DNA of 64,000 nt from Apteryx mantelli. Its lineage: Eukaryota; Chordata; Aves; Apterygiformes; Apterygidae. The stretch's first letter is position 1. The number at the start of each line of letters is the position of its first letter. The notes below the pieces were generated by a model that was given only the letters and a program-made list of their open reading frames with translations, was not told the origin of the DNA and ran no database searches. This document shows, one piece after another, positions 52,354-64,000 of this stretch. The DNA is taken from NCBI RefSeq assembly GCF_036417845.1, contig NC_090013.1, positions 129,001 through 193,000 of the forward strand, written 5' to 3'. A program made the position numbers and the translations under genes.

Positions 52354-53373
52354 GGTGAGCATCTGGCTGCAGAGAGGGCTCGTTTGCGCTTGGGAACTGC
52401 AGTCTGCAGCCTTTGTGTTCACAGACACCCTCCACGCACCACATCTGCTTGGGAGCTGCTAATTTAAACAGCTGGAGTGGGGACGTTACAGCCTGGAATA
52501 CAAACATGCCAGTGTTTCTTGCCCCTCTCCTTCCCTTCCCTTCCTGTCTTCATAAATTCTGCCCTAACTTTCTCACAAAAAGATATAAAGCACAGCCAGT
52601 GAGTACATATGCTGAAAGTGTGGTAATCCATGGACATGGATTGTCAAGGGAAGTATTTCACATGCGTGTAGCCATTATGGAAGTGAATGCAACAGCTTTT
52701 TTCTCCAAGGCCTCTAAATGGGTGCCTGAGGGTAACTGCTTGGTCATTTTTAGTACTGGCTTGAGCTGATAACCATGTGGTAAATTGCTCTGGATGAAAG
52801 CAGTTGTGCTGACTTAAAGTCATAATTTTCATCCAACTCTGTTAACCAATCTGTTTTGTATAGTAATGTATACAGAACAGGTTTGTTAAGGTAGGTCAGC
52901 TTGTAACACTCAACACTGCTGAATGTCTTATAAACTTCTATGGAGCAACATTAACATAAATAACATGTTACTAAGCATATGGAAATGGCCTGAATGTGAC
53001 AGATGCCCATGTACCTCATAATTAGGGTGCTGCATACACACAAAGCCTATCTGATTCTTTTATTTGTGCTGTTTTTTCATAGGGGATCCTTGGAATTAAA
53101 ATTCATCTTCAGGAATGAATGAAAACTATTTCTGTGTTCTGGAGTATCATTCCTATGCTCGCTTTGTTTCTTTTTCCTCTGAAAAATGGAGAACAGCCCA
53201 TGCCCTGTGATGTGGTTCTCTTGTTTCTGTTCACACTTGTCTTCAACAAACAGCTGGATTCTGATCAGGATGTCAGAACATTCCTAATCCGTCAGCACTT
53301 CTGCAGAGTGCTGTTAACGCTGGGTTTTGCCTGCTGATGCCCCATGCTCTTAGCAACATCGTGAGTGAATAAA
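52354..53373 (+). promoter_or_regulatory. CHCHD5: CHCHD5 3' region with AATAAA at 53368-53373
   Basis: About 1 kb of sequence without other coding signs follows the stop. An ATTAAA lies near 53094 and a canonical AATAAA at 53368-53373 (gtgaataaattac). The UTR may be spliced, since tgag|gtgagc directly follows the stop codon. Confidence 0.45.
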
Positions 53374-55257
53374 TTACAGAACTGTATTGAAGTGGTACTA
53401 AAGGATCAGCAGCAACCTGCAGATATGCTTGAATAGGAACAGAAGGCTGAAATCAGACCTTATCTCTGTTTCTGCAGCCTGTATTCTTCAACAGTTTCTT
53501 CAATAATTAATCACAATGGTTTTTTTCACCCCCCTCCCAAAAAAAAAAAAAAAAGAAACAACAGTTTTTGAAGCTCAAAAGCCAGATCTGGCTTTGCCCG
53601 CTGATGATGGGAGGTGCCTTCTGACCTGGGCCAACTACAGTGAAAGTTCTTGATGGGACCCATGAAGGTCCCAGCCTGACCCACCTGAAAACTTGCTGTG
53701 TTGGGAGGTGCTGTGAGGGGCTGTAGTCTGGTGCCTTGTGCTGTTTTAGAACCAGCAGAGGGAGTCTTCCTGCCAGCAGAGATGCAGAGTAACTATGAAC
53801 TTAGCACTGCACAAAACCTGACTGCTCTATCAACAGCCCAACAAACAGGGATCTTTAAATGCAAGGTGGGGGGTGACCACCAGTGTTCTTACATGGGGAA
53901 ACAAAGAGCCCAGGTAGAAGGAGAGATTGTTTCTGGGCTATAACTAATGGAAGGAAAATTAAAACAATACAAGAAACAATAGATTGTCTTAAGAGGAATG
54001 AATTAAGAACAAGGACTCGAGACCTATGAGCATCTCCAACTGCATGCACTGATGGCAGAGGGAGAGCTGCAAGGCACTGCAAACTAGCTCTGTTCCTGTC
54101 TGCCAGTGTCTGAAAATCTCTATAGTTCTGTTTAATGTGCCGTATATTAAGTGGGACTGAGAACCTCTCCCAGGGGAAGCTGGGCCTTCATAAACTCTGA
54201 AGAATCCTTTAGGATACTTGCAGGCCAGGTATAAAGGAGGAGAGATGAGCCTTCTCTAACCTAGTTATACAAACACAGCATGTGCTAAGCTTGAGAGCAA
54301 AGGCTTTGCTGCTGCTGAGAGCAGGAACTTTGACTTTCAGAACAGTGATGGGGAACCATAAACCAAACCTTTTCCAAAAAGTGCAGCACCAAACCACATG
54401 CAGAAACTGTATTATGTACAGCACCAGCAGAGTCTTTGCCTGAAAGTCTAGCATAGTTTTGCTGTGTTTTCAGTATGAGGCTTTTGTGCCTCTAAGAGAG
54501 GGTGAGGCCTGAACCAGGAAACTTGGCTTTGACCTGCATCCCAGGGGGTTCATACCCCCTGCCCAGGACACATTGATCCTTATTTGTGTTTCAGCCAGGC
54601 ACAAGTCCAAGCTTTTGCTTTTGAGCATGTGGTGTTTGGCAAACATTACTCGACATTCTGCAGTTGGGCAGAGTTTAACTCCTTTGGGGAGAGGGGCAGC
54701 AGATTGAAGTTTATCTGTTCCAGCTTCTAGCAGAGCCTGAAGCATGACACTGGCTGTCAGTGCTGCTGTCATCTATCTCACAGAGGTGGCTGCATTTCAG
54801 CAGTGATGGGATTTGCTGCATACCTAGATGCCAGGGTCATGTCTAACAACATGTATGCACCCTTGCAGAAAACGCTTTGTTTCTCACCTTCTGTAAAATG
54901 CTGTGCATTGAAACATGTGAAGAGCTGTTTGATCTACTGGCAGGAAAGTTGGGGGGAAAAGACGATGGTAGCTTTGCTTCAAAGTGAATTTAGAGAGGAG
55001 GCACCTGCTACCAGAAAAAGAGGGGAAATCTATTTTTAGTCTGTCTCTTGAGATTATTTATACCAGGCAGCACCTGATTAGTCATAAATGTCTGTGGTGT
55101 GAATAGCTTTATTAAGGATGCCATTATACAGGAGTGAAGGTGCTTTACATGTTGTTGACATTGTATTGAAATGTCAGCCTGTCAGCAGAAAAGCCATTTT
55201 TCATTATGTTTAAGGTGCATTGGGCCCCCTCTTAAGCCCAGTTATGTCTCCTCCTTC

Positions 55258-55330
55258 TCAGGAGCCTGAACCACTCTGTTATTACTTGCTCAGTCTAACA
55301 CATTAACCACTGAGCTGCCAGGCACTTGCT
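55258..55330 (-). repeat. Possible tRNA-derived SINE relic
   Basis: The minus strand reads ctggcagctcagtggttaat, then gtgttagactgagc, which resembles an A box and anticodon arm of a tRNA. The 3' half of a tRNA and a proper acceptor stem are missing, so it is not a working tRNA gene. It may be a SINE head or a chance likeness. Confidence 0.3.
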
Positions 55331-57065
55331 GTTGCCATTGATGAGCCGAACTCTCACAGGGTTCAGTTAACTTGTTACTAGGGAGAGGTGGGAGAGGTAG
55401 ATGTTGCTCTATCCTGTTCCCATGTGCAATCAAGGACAGAAATTACTTCTGCAGGTTTAATTCCGAATAAAGAATGTTCTCACATCTTTCACTAGACAAA
55501 TGTAACATAACTTCACGTGGCATAGAATCAGGACAGAACCTTCCCTTATAGGGAATTATTGTGGTGATGGCCACTACTTGAAATTGTTGCCTTCCTCAGT
55601 GGTGTAAATCAGCTTGTAGCCTTATCAAGTTTGGCAAGTACCTTTGTGAAAAGTGAAAGGAAATACTCTTATAATGTGAAGGAAACACCAGCAATCTTCT
55701 TTCCTTAAACTGGATCTGCCAGATAATGGCTGGCAGGAGCCAAGGAATGTTCTCTTGCTCTCTTCTTAGCCTCGAAGGAATCTGTAGCTGTATGTGTAGT
55801 ACTACCTGATTAATCAGTTTCACTCTCACAGCTGAGGGGCTAAGACCTCCTCCAAGTGAGAAGCATGTTAACAGCAGCAATTTTGCATCTATTTTTCCTT
55901 TTCTTTCTAGCTTCCTGGGCTACCTGCTCTTGCTTGTTCCTGGGATAAAGTTGGAGTGGCAATTACAGCAATTGCTGGCATTGACAAATATGAGGGAAGG
56001 GCTGCTGTATCTGACTTGCTTGGATGCATGTTAGCAGCTGGAAATAAGGCAAAGCCAGATACACAGGGCTAACAAGTACGCTGAAGCATAAGCTATTGGC
56101 TCCTGTGGGTGTCAGAGATCTAGATTAGACAGCCTAGTGCTCTGATCTGGCAATGCAAAGCTTTTATTTCCAAATCCAGCTGTTGTTTTTTGGTCCTGTC
56201 ATTGGAAACATATTCAGTGATAAAAACATTTCCTGAAAGGAGCACTGATTGCTCCAATATCTTTCACAAGTTGTAAATTGGCAAGAGAGACCTCTGAAAA
56301 CCTGAGAATGAAACAAGAATTAAAAACCCAAGAAGTGTTCTCTTCATTCCTGTACCACAGAATTATGATACTGTTGCATGCATATTCAGAGCCAACGCAC
56401 AGGATAACTCTAAGTTCAATTAGGACAGGCTCATAGAAACAAATGCAGGAAGCTGTTAGAAGTAGGATGGTTACTGGCATCAGGCTGAACAAGGGAAAAA
56501 AGTCCTCAGGCAGTCAGTCGAACTGGTAGGTTCAGCTTTATCTCCAAAGGCTGCAGAGAGATTCAGCTAAATTAATGCCAAGTGACTGAAATCAATAAGT
56601 GAATAAGCTTATGTTTCCCAGAGTGGGAGACTCAGGAGAAAAAAAAAAAAAAAAAAAGACCAGGATTCAGGTAGATTGGTTCTCTCACATTCTCACAAAC
56701 ACAGAACAGACCAGAAATAAGCGCTCAAGCCCTGCAGTATCAAGAACTCAAAGGACCGAATTCTAAGATGCCTGAGAACTGTTAAGAAAGCAGTGTCATA
56801 AACCTTTATAGGTCTTCTCACTCGGGTGTTAATTGGTCTAAAATATCCTTCATCCACACAAAAATCTTTTTGTATCACTATAGTAGTTTTGTTTCAAATC
56901 ACTTGGCTTCTAGCATGGGCTTTCCCATGCCCATGGGCTCTGCTTGGTAAAAATCTCCTGTGTTCTATGTTTTCTCCTCTTTTAATTGTTCTGGACTCTG
57001 TTTTCAGTCATATGTGCATTTTGGCTGGTAGTTAAGCGAACCTGATGCCAATTTTTCTGTTTGGA

Positions 57066-57225
57066 CTTCTCCATTGCCTGTCTGTGTGGCCTTGGAAAGC
57101 TAGTCATTCTATGTTCTATGTCTCTGCTTACTCATCTCTGAAACAAATAACACCTAATTGTATGCGGAGTAATGAGGGATAATTAATTAATGTATGCAAG
57201 GGGTTCTGAGATCCTGAACTAAGAG
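57066..57225 (+). mobile_element. MIR (CORE-SINE) copy
   Basis: Clear MIR wording in order: ctgtctgtgtggccttgg, gaaagctagtcatt, tctgcttactcatctctgaa, then taatgagggataattaatta and aaggggttctgagatcct. This is the region of the MIR consensus from the TGTGTGACCTTGGGCAAG block to the 3' tail. The last part has the form usual for sauropsid copies. Old and diverged. Confidence 0.85.
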
Positions 57226-58839
57226 AAAGCCAAGGATCATTAGTTTAGGTAATTCTCTGCTTTGTTTTTCCTCCTTTTTTTTTTTTGGTTTAGGTCTCTC
57301 AGAATATGAAGTTAAGTGTGTCAGGATTTTTTTCAGCCTGTTGCTTTAACTTCTGTTGATGTCACTTTTCCTTTCAAGTGGAACTTTAAAACCAATAAGG
57401 TAAATTACACATGATCTTAGAATGAGGAACTAACAAAAACATCTCTTTAATTTTTCACCCAGAAAATGCTCTCATTTTACACTCTGCTTCTCTTACTTAA
57501 AGGAACCATAAATCAGCATGTTCCTTTGGTGTTTGCAGTCACAGGGAGAGATTTAGTGCTGCTGGCAGGCCTAGGTCTGAAATGGGCAACTGTAGAGGGC
57601 AGAGAGCTGTGCAGAACCACATTCCATTCACACACACATTTGCTTTACTTGGCTGTTGTCCAGATGATTCTGAGTCACTTGTAAGCATAAGGGAAGTTGG
57701 ATGGACAAAGGGGAGTGCTTTTCATCTTGTCATCACTCTAGCACCTTTATTCACTTTTATTCACCTTTATTCTCCTTTCTGGAGAGACAGGGGAGAAACA
57801 CATCTGGGCATTTCAGTGTGCAATGGGGATTCCTAAACCCTCTTTCTCAGCAAATATTGATATGTTCCAGCCAAGAACCTGCATCTTCCTGCTTGATGGC
57901 AACAATTCTCCTGTCTCTCAACAATGCAGAGCAAAATGTGAAAGCTAAAAAGCGTGGGTGTTGCCCACAGTGCATGTGATTCTGCGTTCCTACCTCTGCT
58001 GCTGAGTGGGCTTCGCCTCTTTGTGGTATTATTTCCTAACAGATAAACATTCTCCAAGTCCTGTGATAGCCATGAGATTTAACTCACTGATGTCCATTGG
58101 TACTTTGGAGTGTATCCCTTCTGCACCATGACATGCAAGGGATTATGTAGCACACACTCACAAAGCTACTTCTGCTTTCCCATTTATCAGAGCTGCTGCT
58201 CAGTGCAAGAACAGAAGACTTGCTGATGCAAAACAGAGTGGGGAATAGATTCACCTGCAGTCACTGAACTGATACATGGTTATACTGTTGATGCTAAAAG
58301 CCTCTCTGTCCCTCTGAATGATGCTTCTCTTCTAAGAGTTGTCTATGCCTGTTTCAGGCAGAATCTGGGCTCATAACTGGAGAGCAGCTGTAACCTAACA
58401 GGTGCTCATTTCCTTCCTTAGTTACAAGAAACAAATCTCATAAGTGGCTTCTGTACTTGAACTGTACTTGAATATCAGACTCCTTTGCATCAGTAGCTCC
58501 ATGTCTAACATAGCTCTTCACAACAGTTACCATATTTAATTATTCATGCTGGGATTCCTGTTCCTCTTCCAACTAACTGTAACTCCTCCTCTTGAGTTTA
58601 CTGACTCTCTATTAAAGGATGAACAGCTGCCAACACTAGTTCCTCAATTGCTCCAGGATACCTAGTTCCTGGGAAAGGTAATGGTCTGATGGGCTGTCCG
58701 CCTGAGAAGCCCAGGCCAGGTTTCACTGCAACTGCACATAGTTAGATGGACCTGCTTGCATGGGTGTGGTCTGCACTGGCCACTCGTGCGTGCAGTTTGT
58801 CTGACTGTGCTGAGGCAAGCTTCAGATTTCCACTTCAAG

Positions 58840-61272
58840 TTTGCTTTTTATTTTCAAATGTACATGCAAAAAACATTGGCACATCACAGCACTAGATCAC
58901 AATGAAGAGAGGGTAGGGTTTCAGTGGGTGAAGCTGGCTCCAGTATTTGGAAGAAACATAAATTTGCACATAGTTCACTGTAACATTCTCTTAAAACTTA
59001 ATCTAAACTGAGACCATCTCTAGTGCAAGAGCCACCAAAAGAAACGTACAGCTTTAGGAGTTTTCAGTCTCTTTTCTTATGGGCGGATGACCACACAACA
59101 AAGGTGGAAAGCAACCAACTGCAGCAGCTTGGTCTGGAATGAATGGGTAAAGCCTACCCTAGAACTTATCTATCTGGGTAAATATATGTTATAAATTGCT
59201 GTTTCTGCAGGAGGCTCCCCCTTCCCTCTGGAAAAGTAATGTCAAAGTGTCTGTAAGCTACACAACTGCCACCTGGGGAAAAACATCTGATACTGACAGC
59301 AAAGGAAAGTCCAGCTACAGAACTCGGCTCTGTAAACACAAGGGCAAGTGACTGCACATCAGCAAGTGTCACATTCACACAGCTTTATTAAAGGTGAAGC
59401 AGTGGTGGAGTGAGCTTTATAAGGATTGCAGTTCTGTTACACATCATTCTTTATGTCAGTTCTCTATGAGTTGTCTTGAGAAGGTGAAGAATTCCTGATA
59501 AAAAGCAAAATGTATCAGGATTATGTCTCCTTTCATCCAAAATCCAGGATTATATAGTTCCTGTGTATCTTCCTCCATAACCACAGTAACAACAATAATT
59601 AGCCATTTCTTCCTTTTAATTTGAGAGGCTGCACATCTTTAAAATCAGACTGGCAAGCCTGTGGAGGCTTAGAAGTAACATACGCCACATACAGAAACAT
59701 CAGTCAGCCAGCTTCTCTGGTAGCACTGCTGGACTCAACTCTTGAGATCAAGATTTAAAAATAGGTCATTATTTCCTTTTGGAGTTGTCTGCAAGTCAGT
59801 CAGTCTGTTCAAACAGACAAGGGAAAGTTAGTTCTGGAGGACCTTATTCCTTCAGCTGGCATGCTGCAAGTAGGCTCATGGGAACACCTGTCCTTTCTAG
59901 GAATACCAGCTTTCCTTCACATATATGAAGAACCAAATCCCAGACTTGGGTCCTGGGCAGGAGAATAAAGAATTTCCTTTCGGTAATAACTCGGACTTCC
60001 ATTCTCTGCTCTCTCTTGCCTGTTTTACCTTTTATGGGTACTCACACTGGTGTCCATCTGCTTCTTGTAACTCTCAGCTGTACCATGCAGAAGGACGTCA
60101 TGATGGGTGGAGAAAATGTATTGTTCCTTTCCACCCACAGAGGAGGCATGCCTTTCTCTTGGATGAATTCTGATGTCACCACTGAGTTGCCCTCAAAGCA
60201 AAAACCAAGTGTCCAGCCTGTTGGAGTGAAATGACTTGACATGGACACATCATGAGATAATGCAATTCCATTTCTTTCATCACCTGTTGGAGGGAAGCAA
60301 ACTGCTAGGATGCCTTCAATGAACTGAAAGCATAGTCAGGGTAGGAAGTCCTGCTGTAGACAGAAGTTATAGAGGAAGGCTTTTCTAGCAGCAATATTTT
60401 TAGACTAAAATTGTTTCATTCTACTATTTTGAAAAAGAAACAAACAGAAACTAGTGTGGCTGGCAATTGTGGTTTTGTGAGGATAAGTCTTTGTTCCATC
60501 CTTAAAGGGAATAAAATTGCCCCTTTAGAGAAAGAAGGACATAAAGGCAATAGAGAGCACACTCTGGATGTGTTACACTTGTTTTGACATCCTTGGATAA
60601 GACAGAGGATATATATTTTTTTGTTCCTTTAAGTGGATCCCCGAGCACCACCATTTCACTCAGGGGCCAAGCTATCATGCATTTCTGAGATGTCAAACTA
60701 TTCATCCTGTGCCAATTAATTGACAACCATGAAGAAGGTCTCTGAGGCAGCAGTGTCATCCATTAGAGATGCCTCAGGACTTTGGCTTTTACTGTTGAAA
60801 ATTAACCTTGTCCCATGAAGCCTGCGTCTGGATCGGGAAGAGGGGCAAAACAGCACAGCAAACAGCTCGGCTGCAGCCAAGACTTAAATAAACATAGTTG
60901 GCAGGGGAAGGAGACCTGCTACTTCTAGGGGCAACTCTGGTTGGCTTGACCAGTCTTTGTTTGAAGGCCATACGCTCAAAAGCTTAAACACTGGACAAAC
61001 TGCTAAAGTTACAGCTAAACAACATCATACCATCCATCTACTTGTGGCTAGAAAAAAAAGGAGAGAAGCAATCCAAAGTCCTCCAGGCAGCGTGGACGGT
61101 CTCCATGAATTAGTGCTTATATGCTTGACAAACTCAGTTGCTTCCTCCGTTGTGCAGTGTTCAGTGAGTGTCTCTGAAGGTCTCAGTCTTGTTTCTTCTC
61201 CCTCACCCTTATTCAGAATTTGGAGCAGCATTTATTCAAGACACTCGTGAAGAGCTGGGAGCTTTTCTATGG
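58840..61272 (-). promoter_or_regulatory. LMX1-family gene 3' UTR with three AATAAA signals
   Basis: On the minus strand, AATAAA hexamers occur at 61232-61237 (36 nt after the stop), 59384-59389 and 58847-58852. The first would leave almost no UTR. The last two would give 3' UTRs of about 1.9 and 2.4 kb. Apart from chance open frames I see no other coding content. Which sites are used cannot be told from sequence. Confidence 0.45.
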
Positions 61273-63634
61273 TCAGGATGTGAAGTAGGAGCTCTGCATG
61301 GAGTAGAGTCGGTCGATGGGATTACCTACTCGGGCCTGGAGGAGGTTGGCTTCAGCTGTTGACAGCAGGCAGTCTCCCAGGTGGCTGATACTGTCACTGT
61401 CCATGTCATGAAAAACTCCTTCTGAGTCTAGAAGAGGAAGAAAAGGGAAATAAGTGCGAATGTAACATGAGCTCCTCTTGTGAGGAGCGGTTGTGTCACT
61501 GTTGCACAGAGAAAGAATAACCACAGGGCCATGTTTCACCTGGAGTGACAGTCATTCTGAGTAGGGCCCAGCATGAGGCGAGCCCCACACACATGGCCAG
61601 CAGTAGGCTTAACTGTTTCCTCCCTCAGCAAGACATTTCACCTTGGACAAAAGTAAGATCCCAGCCTCACTCCCCAGCCCTTAGCAGAGCTCAGTCTGAG
61701 GCCTAGGCCTCACCCAGCTTCCTCTGACAAAGGCTTTGCACAAAATCCAAGTTCACGAACTGTTCACTACTGTTGGCTTCAGCAGCAGCAGGAACAGTAG
61801 AGTTGGATTTTCATGACTTGGACTGTTTAAATGCAGCCTTGACGCAAAGACATGACAATCTCCACACCGCTCTCCTACCGTAGGGGTGCAGATGGTCTCC
61901 TGGCAGCTGGGGTGGTGTAAGCCCTTGTCTGTACAAGTCTGTGCTGTAGCCATTCTGGTCCAGGGGCAGCAGCTGCTGCTGGGGGATCCTGGGGTAGGGG
62001 ACCATGAGCCCATCCAGGCCATGAACACTTGCACCATCTAAAGACACAATCAGTGGGATGCGTTGAAGCAGAGGATGCACAGCATGTAGTGGGCCACAGG
62101 AGTGTTGCAATAACATACTATTCACATTGCTGCAGCAGTGTCTTGGCAGTCTAAATCTGGATCAGCACTGCACTGTGCTAGGCTCTGCGCAAACATGCAA
62201 CAGAAGAAAACCCATCATCTTCCCAAGAAGAGGAGATCTGTGCTGCATCATGAGTACCCATGAGTCTTGCTGAACACAGCCTAGTTATTCCAGCTTGCTG
62301 TTACCCCAGCGTATAGACAGTCTGCACATCAAGTCAGGTACAGCCTGCATCCTTTTCGCTAATCTGTTCATGTGCACATTTTCTCTCAAATACATACAAC
62401 TCCCACCAATCCCCTCCAACCCAGCCTGCAGCCCCCAGAGCTGCCACAGTGCACAGCTGCTCCTCACCTTCGCTATCATCATTACTCTGCCTGCTGCTGC
62501 GACCAGTCCCTCTCCCGGTCCCTAAGCGAGGGTTGCCCAGCTGGTCTTGCTCCTGCTGTTGCTGCTGCTGCTGTTGCTGTCTGCGAGCAATCTTCTTCAT
62601 CTGCAGGGAGAATGAGACCCCAGATTTGCTCTTAGGCTCTGACTTTGAGAGGAGGAGAATGGGCTGCATTTAACACAGCCGCGGACACCTGCCACCTGCC
62701 TTTCACAGCGACCCAGCACTTTCATGATATAATGCTGCTTAGATTCCTCTGGGCAACTCTTCATGCAGCACCTGCAATCACTGTTCCCTGAAGTTGGCCA
62801 ATACAATCCATGGGAGAAATGGGAGTGACAGAAAAGGCTGTATTTTCTTTGTGGGGGATGCCATTTGCAATTTGAAAATGAAGAACTTTGTTTACTACAA
62901 AGTGAAGTTTTTCAAAGCCACACATTTTCTGTTTTCACTCTTTGAATTCTGCAAAATTAGAAATGGTTTTCCCTGAAACTTCTAAAAGAAAGAAGTGGCA
63001 AATGCTTCTAATCTTTCTGATCTCACACAGTGGGGGGAGAGGAAAAAAAGCAAGTGGGAAAAATAATTAAAAATCAACACATGAAAAAATTTAAACTCTG
63101 CAAACTTCTATGCATAATTGGTTTCTTATATTCCTCCCTAAGCTTGTGCTACTGTTAGACACAGATTATAGGACTAAATGGACCTGTGGTTTGATCCTGC
63201 ATAGCTGTTCTATTCCTTTAACCATTTTCTCATTTTCTAAGTTTGCGTGATATCCCACATGAATCCAGAGCTCAGTTGCGGAGTGGGAACTGTCACTCAC
63301 CTTGGCTCTTTGATTCTGGAACCAGACCTGTACCACCCGCACAGTCAGGCCTGTCTCAGCCGCAAGGGTCTCTCTCACCTGCCCACAAAATGAAGATGGG
63401 ATGGAGAATTGAATTAGAACTTAGTTACACTCAAAAGGATTCAGGCCAGTGGTTGTGCTGAGTTGCTTCCTTATACCTTTCTGCAAGGTTTTGAGGAAAC
63501 CTCAAATGAGGCCTTGAATGCTCGCCGCTGCTGTGTGGTAAGGATGGTGCGTGGACGCTTGGAGCGCTTGTGGTCTTTGTTCTCCTCGCTGCCTTTGCTG
63601 TGTGAATGGCTACCATCTTCATCCTCACTTTTTA
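61273..63634 (-). CDS. LMX1-family LIM-homeodomain factor, 3' five coding exons; probable third LMX1 paralog
   Basis: Exons (5' to 3'): 63477-63634, 63301-63378, 62468-62600, 61879-62037, 61273-61427; 683 nt in consistent phase. The LIM domains must lie beyond 64000. The protein part begins [14 protein letters not shown] and holds a full homeodomain, from [19 protein letters not shown] through [20 protein letters not shown] to [18 protein letters not shown], nearly identical to LMX1A and LMX1B. A nine-Q tract ([14 protein letters not shown]), the block [18 protein letters not shown] and the end [20 protein letters not shown] follow. The tail mixes features: Q-tract and FTS like LMX1[13 protein letters not shown] like LMX1B, and its own [15 protein letters not shown]. 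With PBX4 nearby this suggests a third ohnolog. LMX1 factors pattern limb dorsal side and midbrain neurons; the role of this copy is unknown. Confidence 0.9.
62150..62215. repeat. Old amniote interspersed repeat (same family as 19405-19515)
   Basis: ggatcagcactgcactgtgc, then taggctctgcgcaaacatgc, resembles the common form GGGCCCCATTGTGCTAGGCA, CTGTACAAACAC. It lies in an intron of the LMX1-family gene, in the orientation opposite to the copy in PBX4 intron 2. Confidence 0.55.
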
Positions 63635-64000
63635 CTGCAATGGAAGATCAGTAGCAGTGATTCAGCAAATAGTGCCCTTTCTGGGCCAGCTCTCAGGGCA
63701 GGGATTCAGAGAAACTGTCGGAATTTTGTTCCTTCCCAGGTACAACTTAGATCAGAAGCACAGAACGAAGCCAGGAGAGTCCCTGTACAGAGCTGTGGCA
63801 CTCGGGAGCACTCTGTCAGTTCGGAGACAGTACTGATGGGCCCACCTGGCCCTGTATCTTCCTTTTGATAATGTCTCAAGTCAGCCCATCCAAACCTCCC
63901 CGTATCAGGCTAGTGGATCTATGCAGCCTGGTACCCTATTCCCTGCCAACCGAAGATCCACCCCTTGGCTACCTATCTGCCATCACCAAAGGGAAAGGAT
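63635..64000 (-). other. Intron of the LMX1-family gene at the window edge
   Basis: Directly upstream of the homeobox exon on the minus strand, after the acceptor ccattgcag. No cysteine- and histidine-rich LIM exon is visible here, so the LIM-domain exons lie outside the window. Confidence 0.7.

Larger units (their letters stand above)
53374..58846. other. CHCHD5-LMX1 intergenic region, no gene recognised
   Basis: About 5.5 kb between two convergent transcripts. It holds a run of A (near 53539-53554), a tRNA-like SINE relic candidate near 55258-55330, 18 or so A after 56640 and a MIR at about 57066-57225. Open frames are short and read as random. I see no other feature. Confidence 0.6.

Noticed and set aside
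55258-55330. A tRNA gene
   Set aside because: Only an A-box-like stretch is present; the rest of the cloverleaf is missing. It is kept as a low-confidence SINE relic.
62541-62580. A CTG/CAG microsatellite as an independent repeat feature
   Set aside because: It is the nine-glutamine coding tract of the LMX1-family gene with mixed CAG and CAA codons, so it is treated as part of the exon.

Overview
The window is nuclear DNA of a land vertebrate and most likely a sauropsid (bird, crocodilian or turtle). It carries a CR1 LINE 3' end with its typical tail, diverged antisense CR1 pieces, a MIR copy and several old amniote interspersed repeats. Repeats are sparse and introns short, which leans towards a bird. 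Species cannot be fixed by eye. There are seven protein-coding genes with spliced exons, four CpG-island promoter regions, and no prokaryotic features.

Layout: the last coding exon of LPAR2 (+, 8-309); about 12 kb of intergenic DNA with a probable LTR fossil (about 5030-5889) and old CR1 and other repeats; PBX4 (+, nine coding exons, 12730-28550); DSN1 (+, twelve coding exons, 29533-33673); MVB12A (+, nine coding exons, 34002-35980); ATP13A1 (-, 26 coding exons, 36732-51587); CHCHD5 (+, 51779-52353), head-to-head with ATP13A1; a 5.5 kb gap with a MIR; and the 3' half of a LIM-homeobox gene of the LMX1 family (-, 61273-63634), whose LIM-domain exons lie beyond the window edge. I rebuilt the exons by hand from splice sites and protein similarity. 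All reading frames close: PBX4 434 aa, DSN1 371 aa, MVB12A 269 aa, ATP13A1 1179 aa, CHCHD5 97 aa.

The block corresponds to human 19p13.11 (LPAR2, PBX4, ATP13A1, MVB12A) with two genes that in human lie elsewhere (DSN1 on 20q, CHCHD5 on 2q). The genes do not form one pathway: they cover lipid signalling, a TALE transcription factor, kinetochore assembly, ESCRT-I sorting, ER protein quality control, mitochondrial intermembrane-space biology and a LIM-homeodomain factor. The housekeeping genes are tightly packed, with short CpG-rich promoters bearing NRF1, ZNF143, ETS and YY1-type sites.

The most interesting observation is the LMX1 gene beside PBX4. In human, LMX1A lies near PBX1 (1q23) and LMX1B near PBX3 (9q33). 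An LMX1 gene near PBX4 looks like a third vertebrate ohnolog, absent from human 19p13. Other points worth a check are two GC-AG introns, a CHCHD5 start codon split by an intron, a 22-nt DSN1 microexon and a full-length PBX4 C-terminus. I found no sign of a wholly new biological system.
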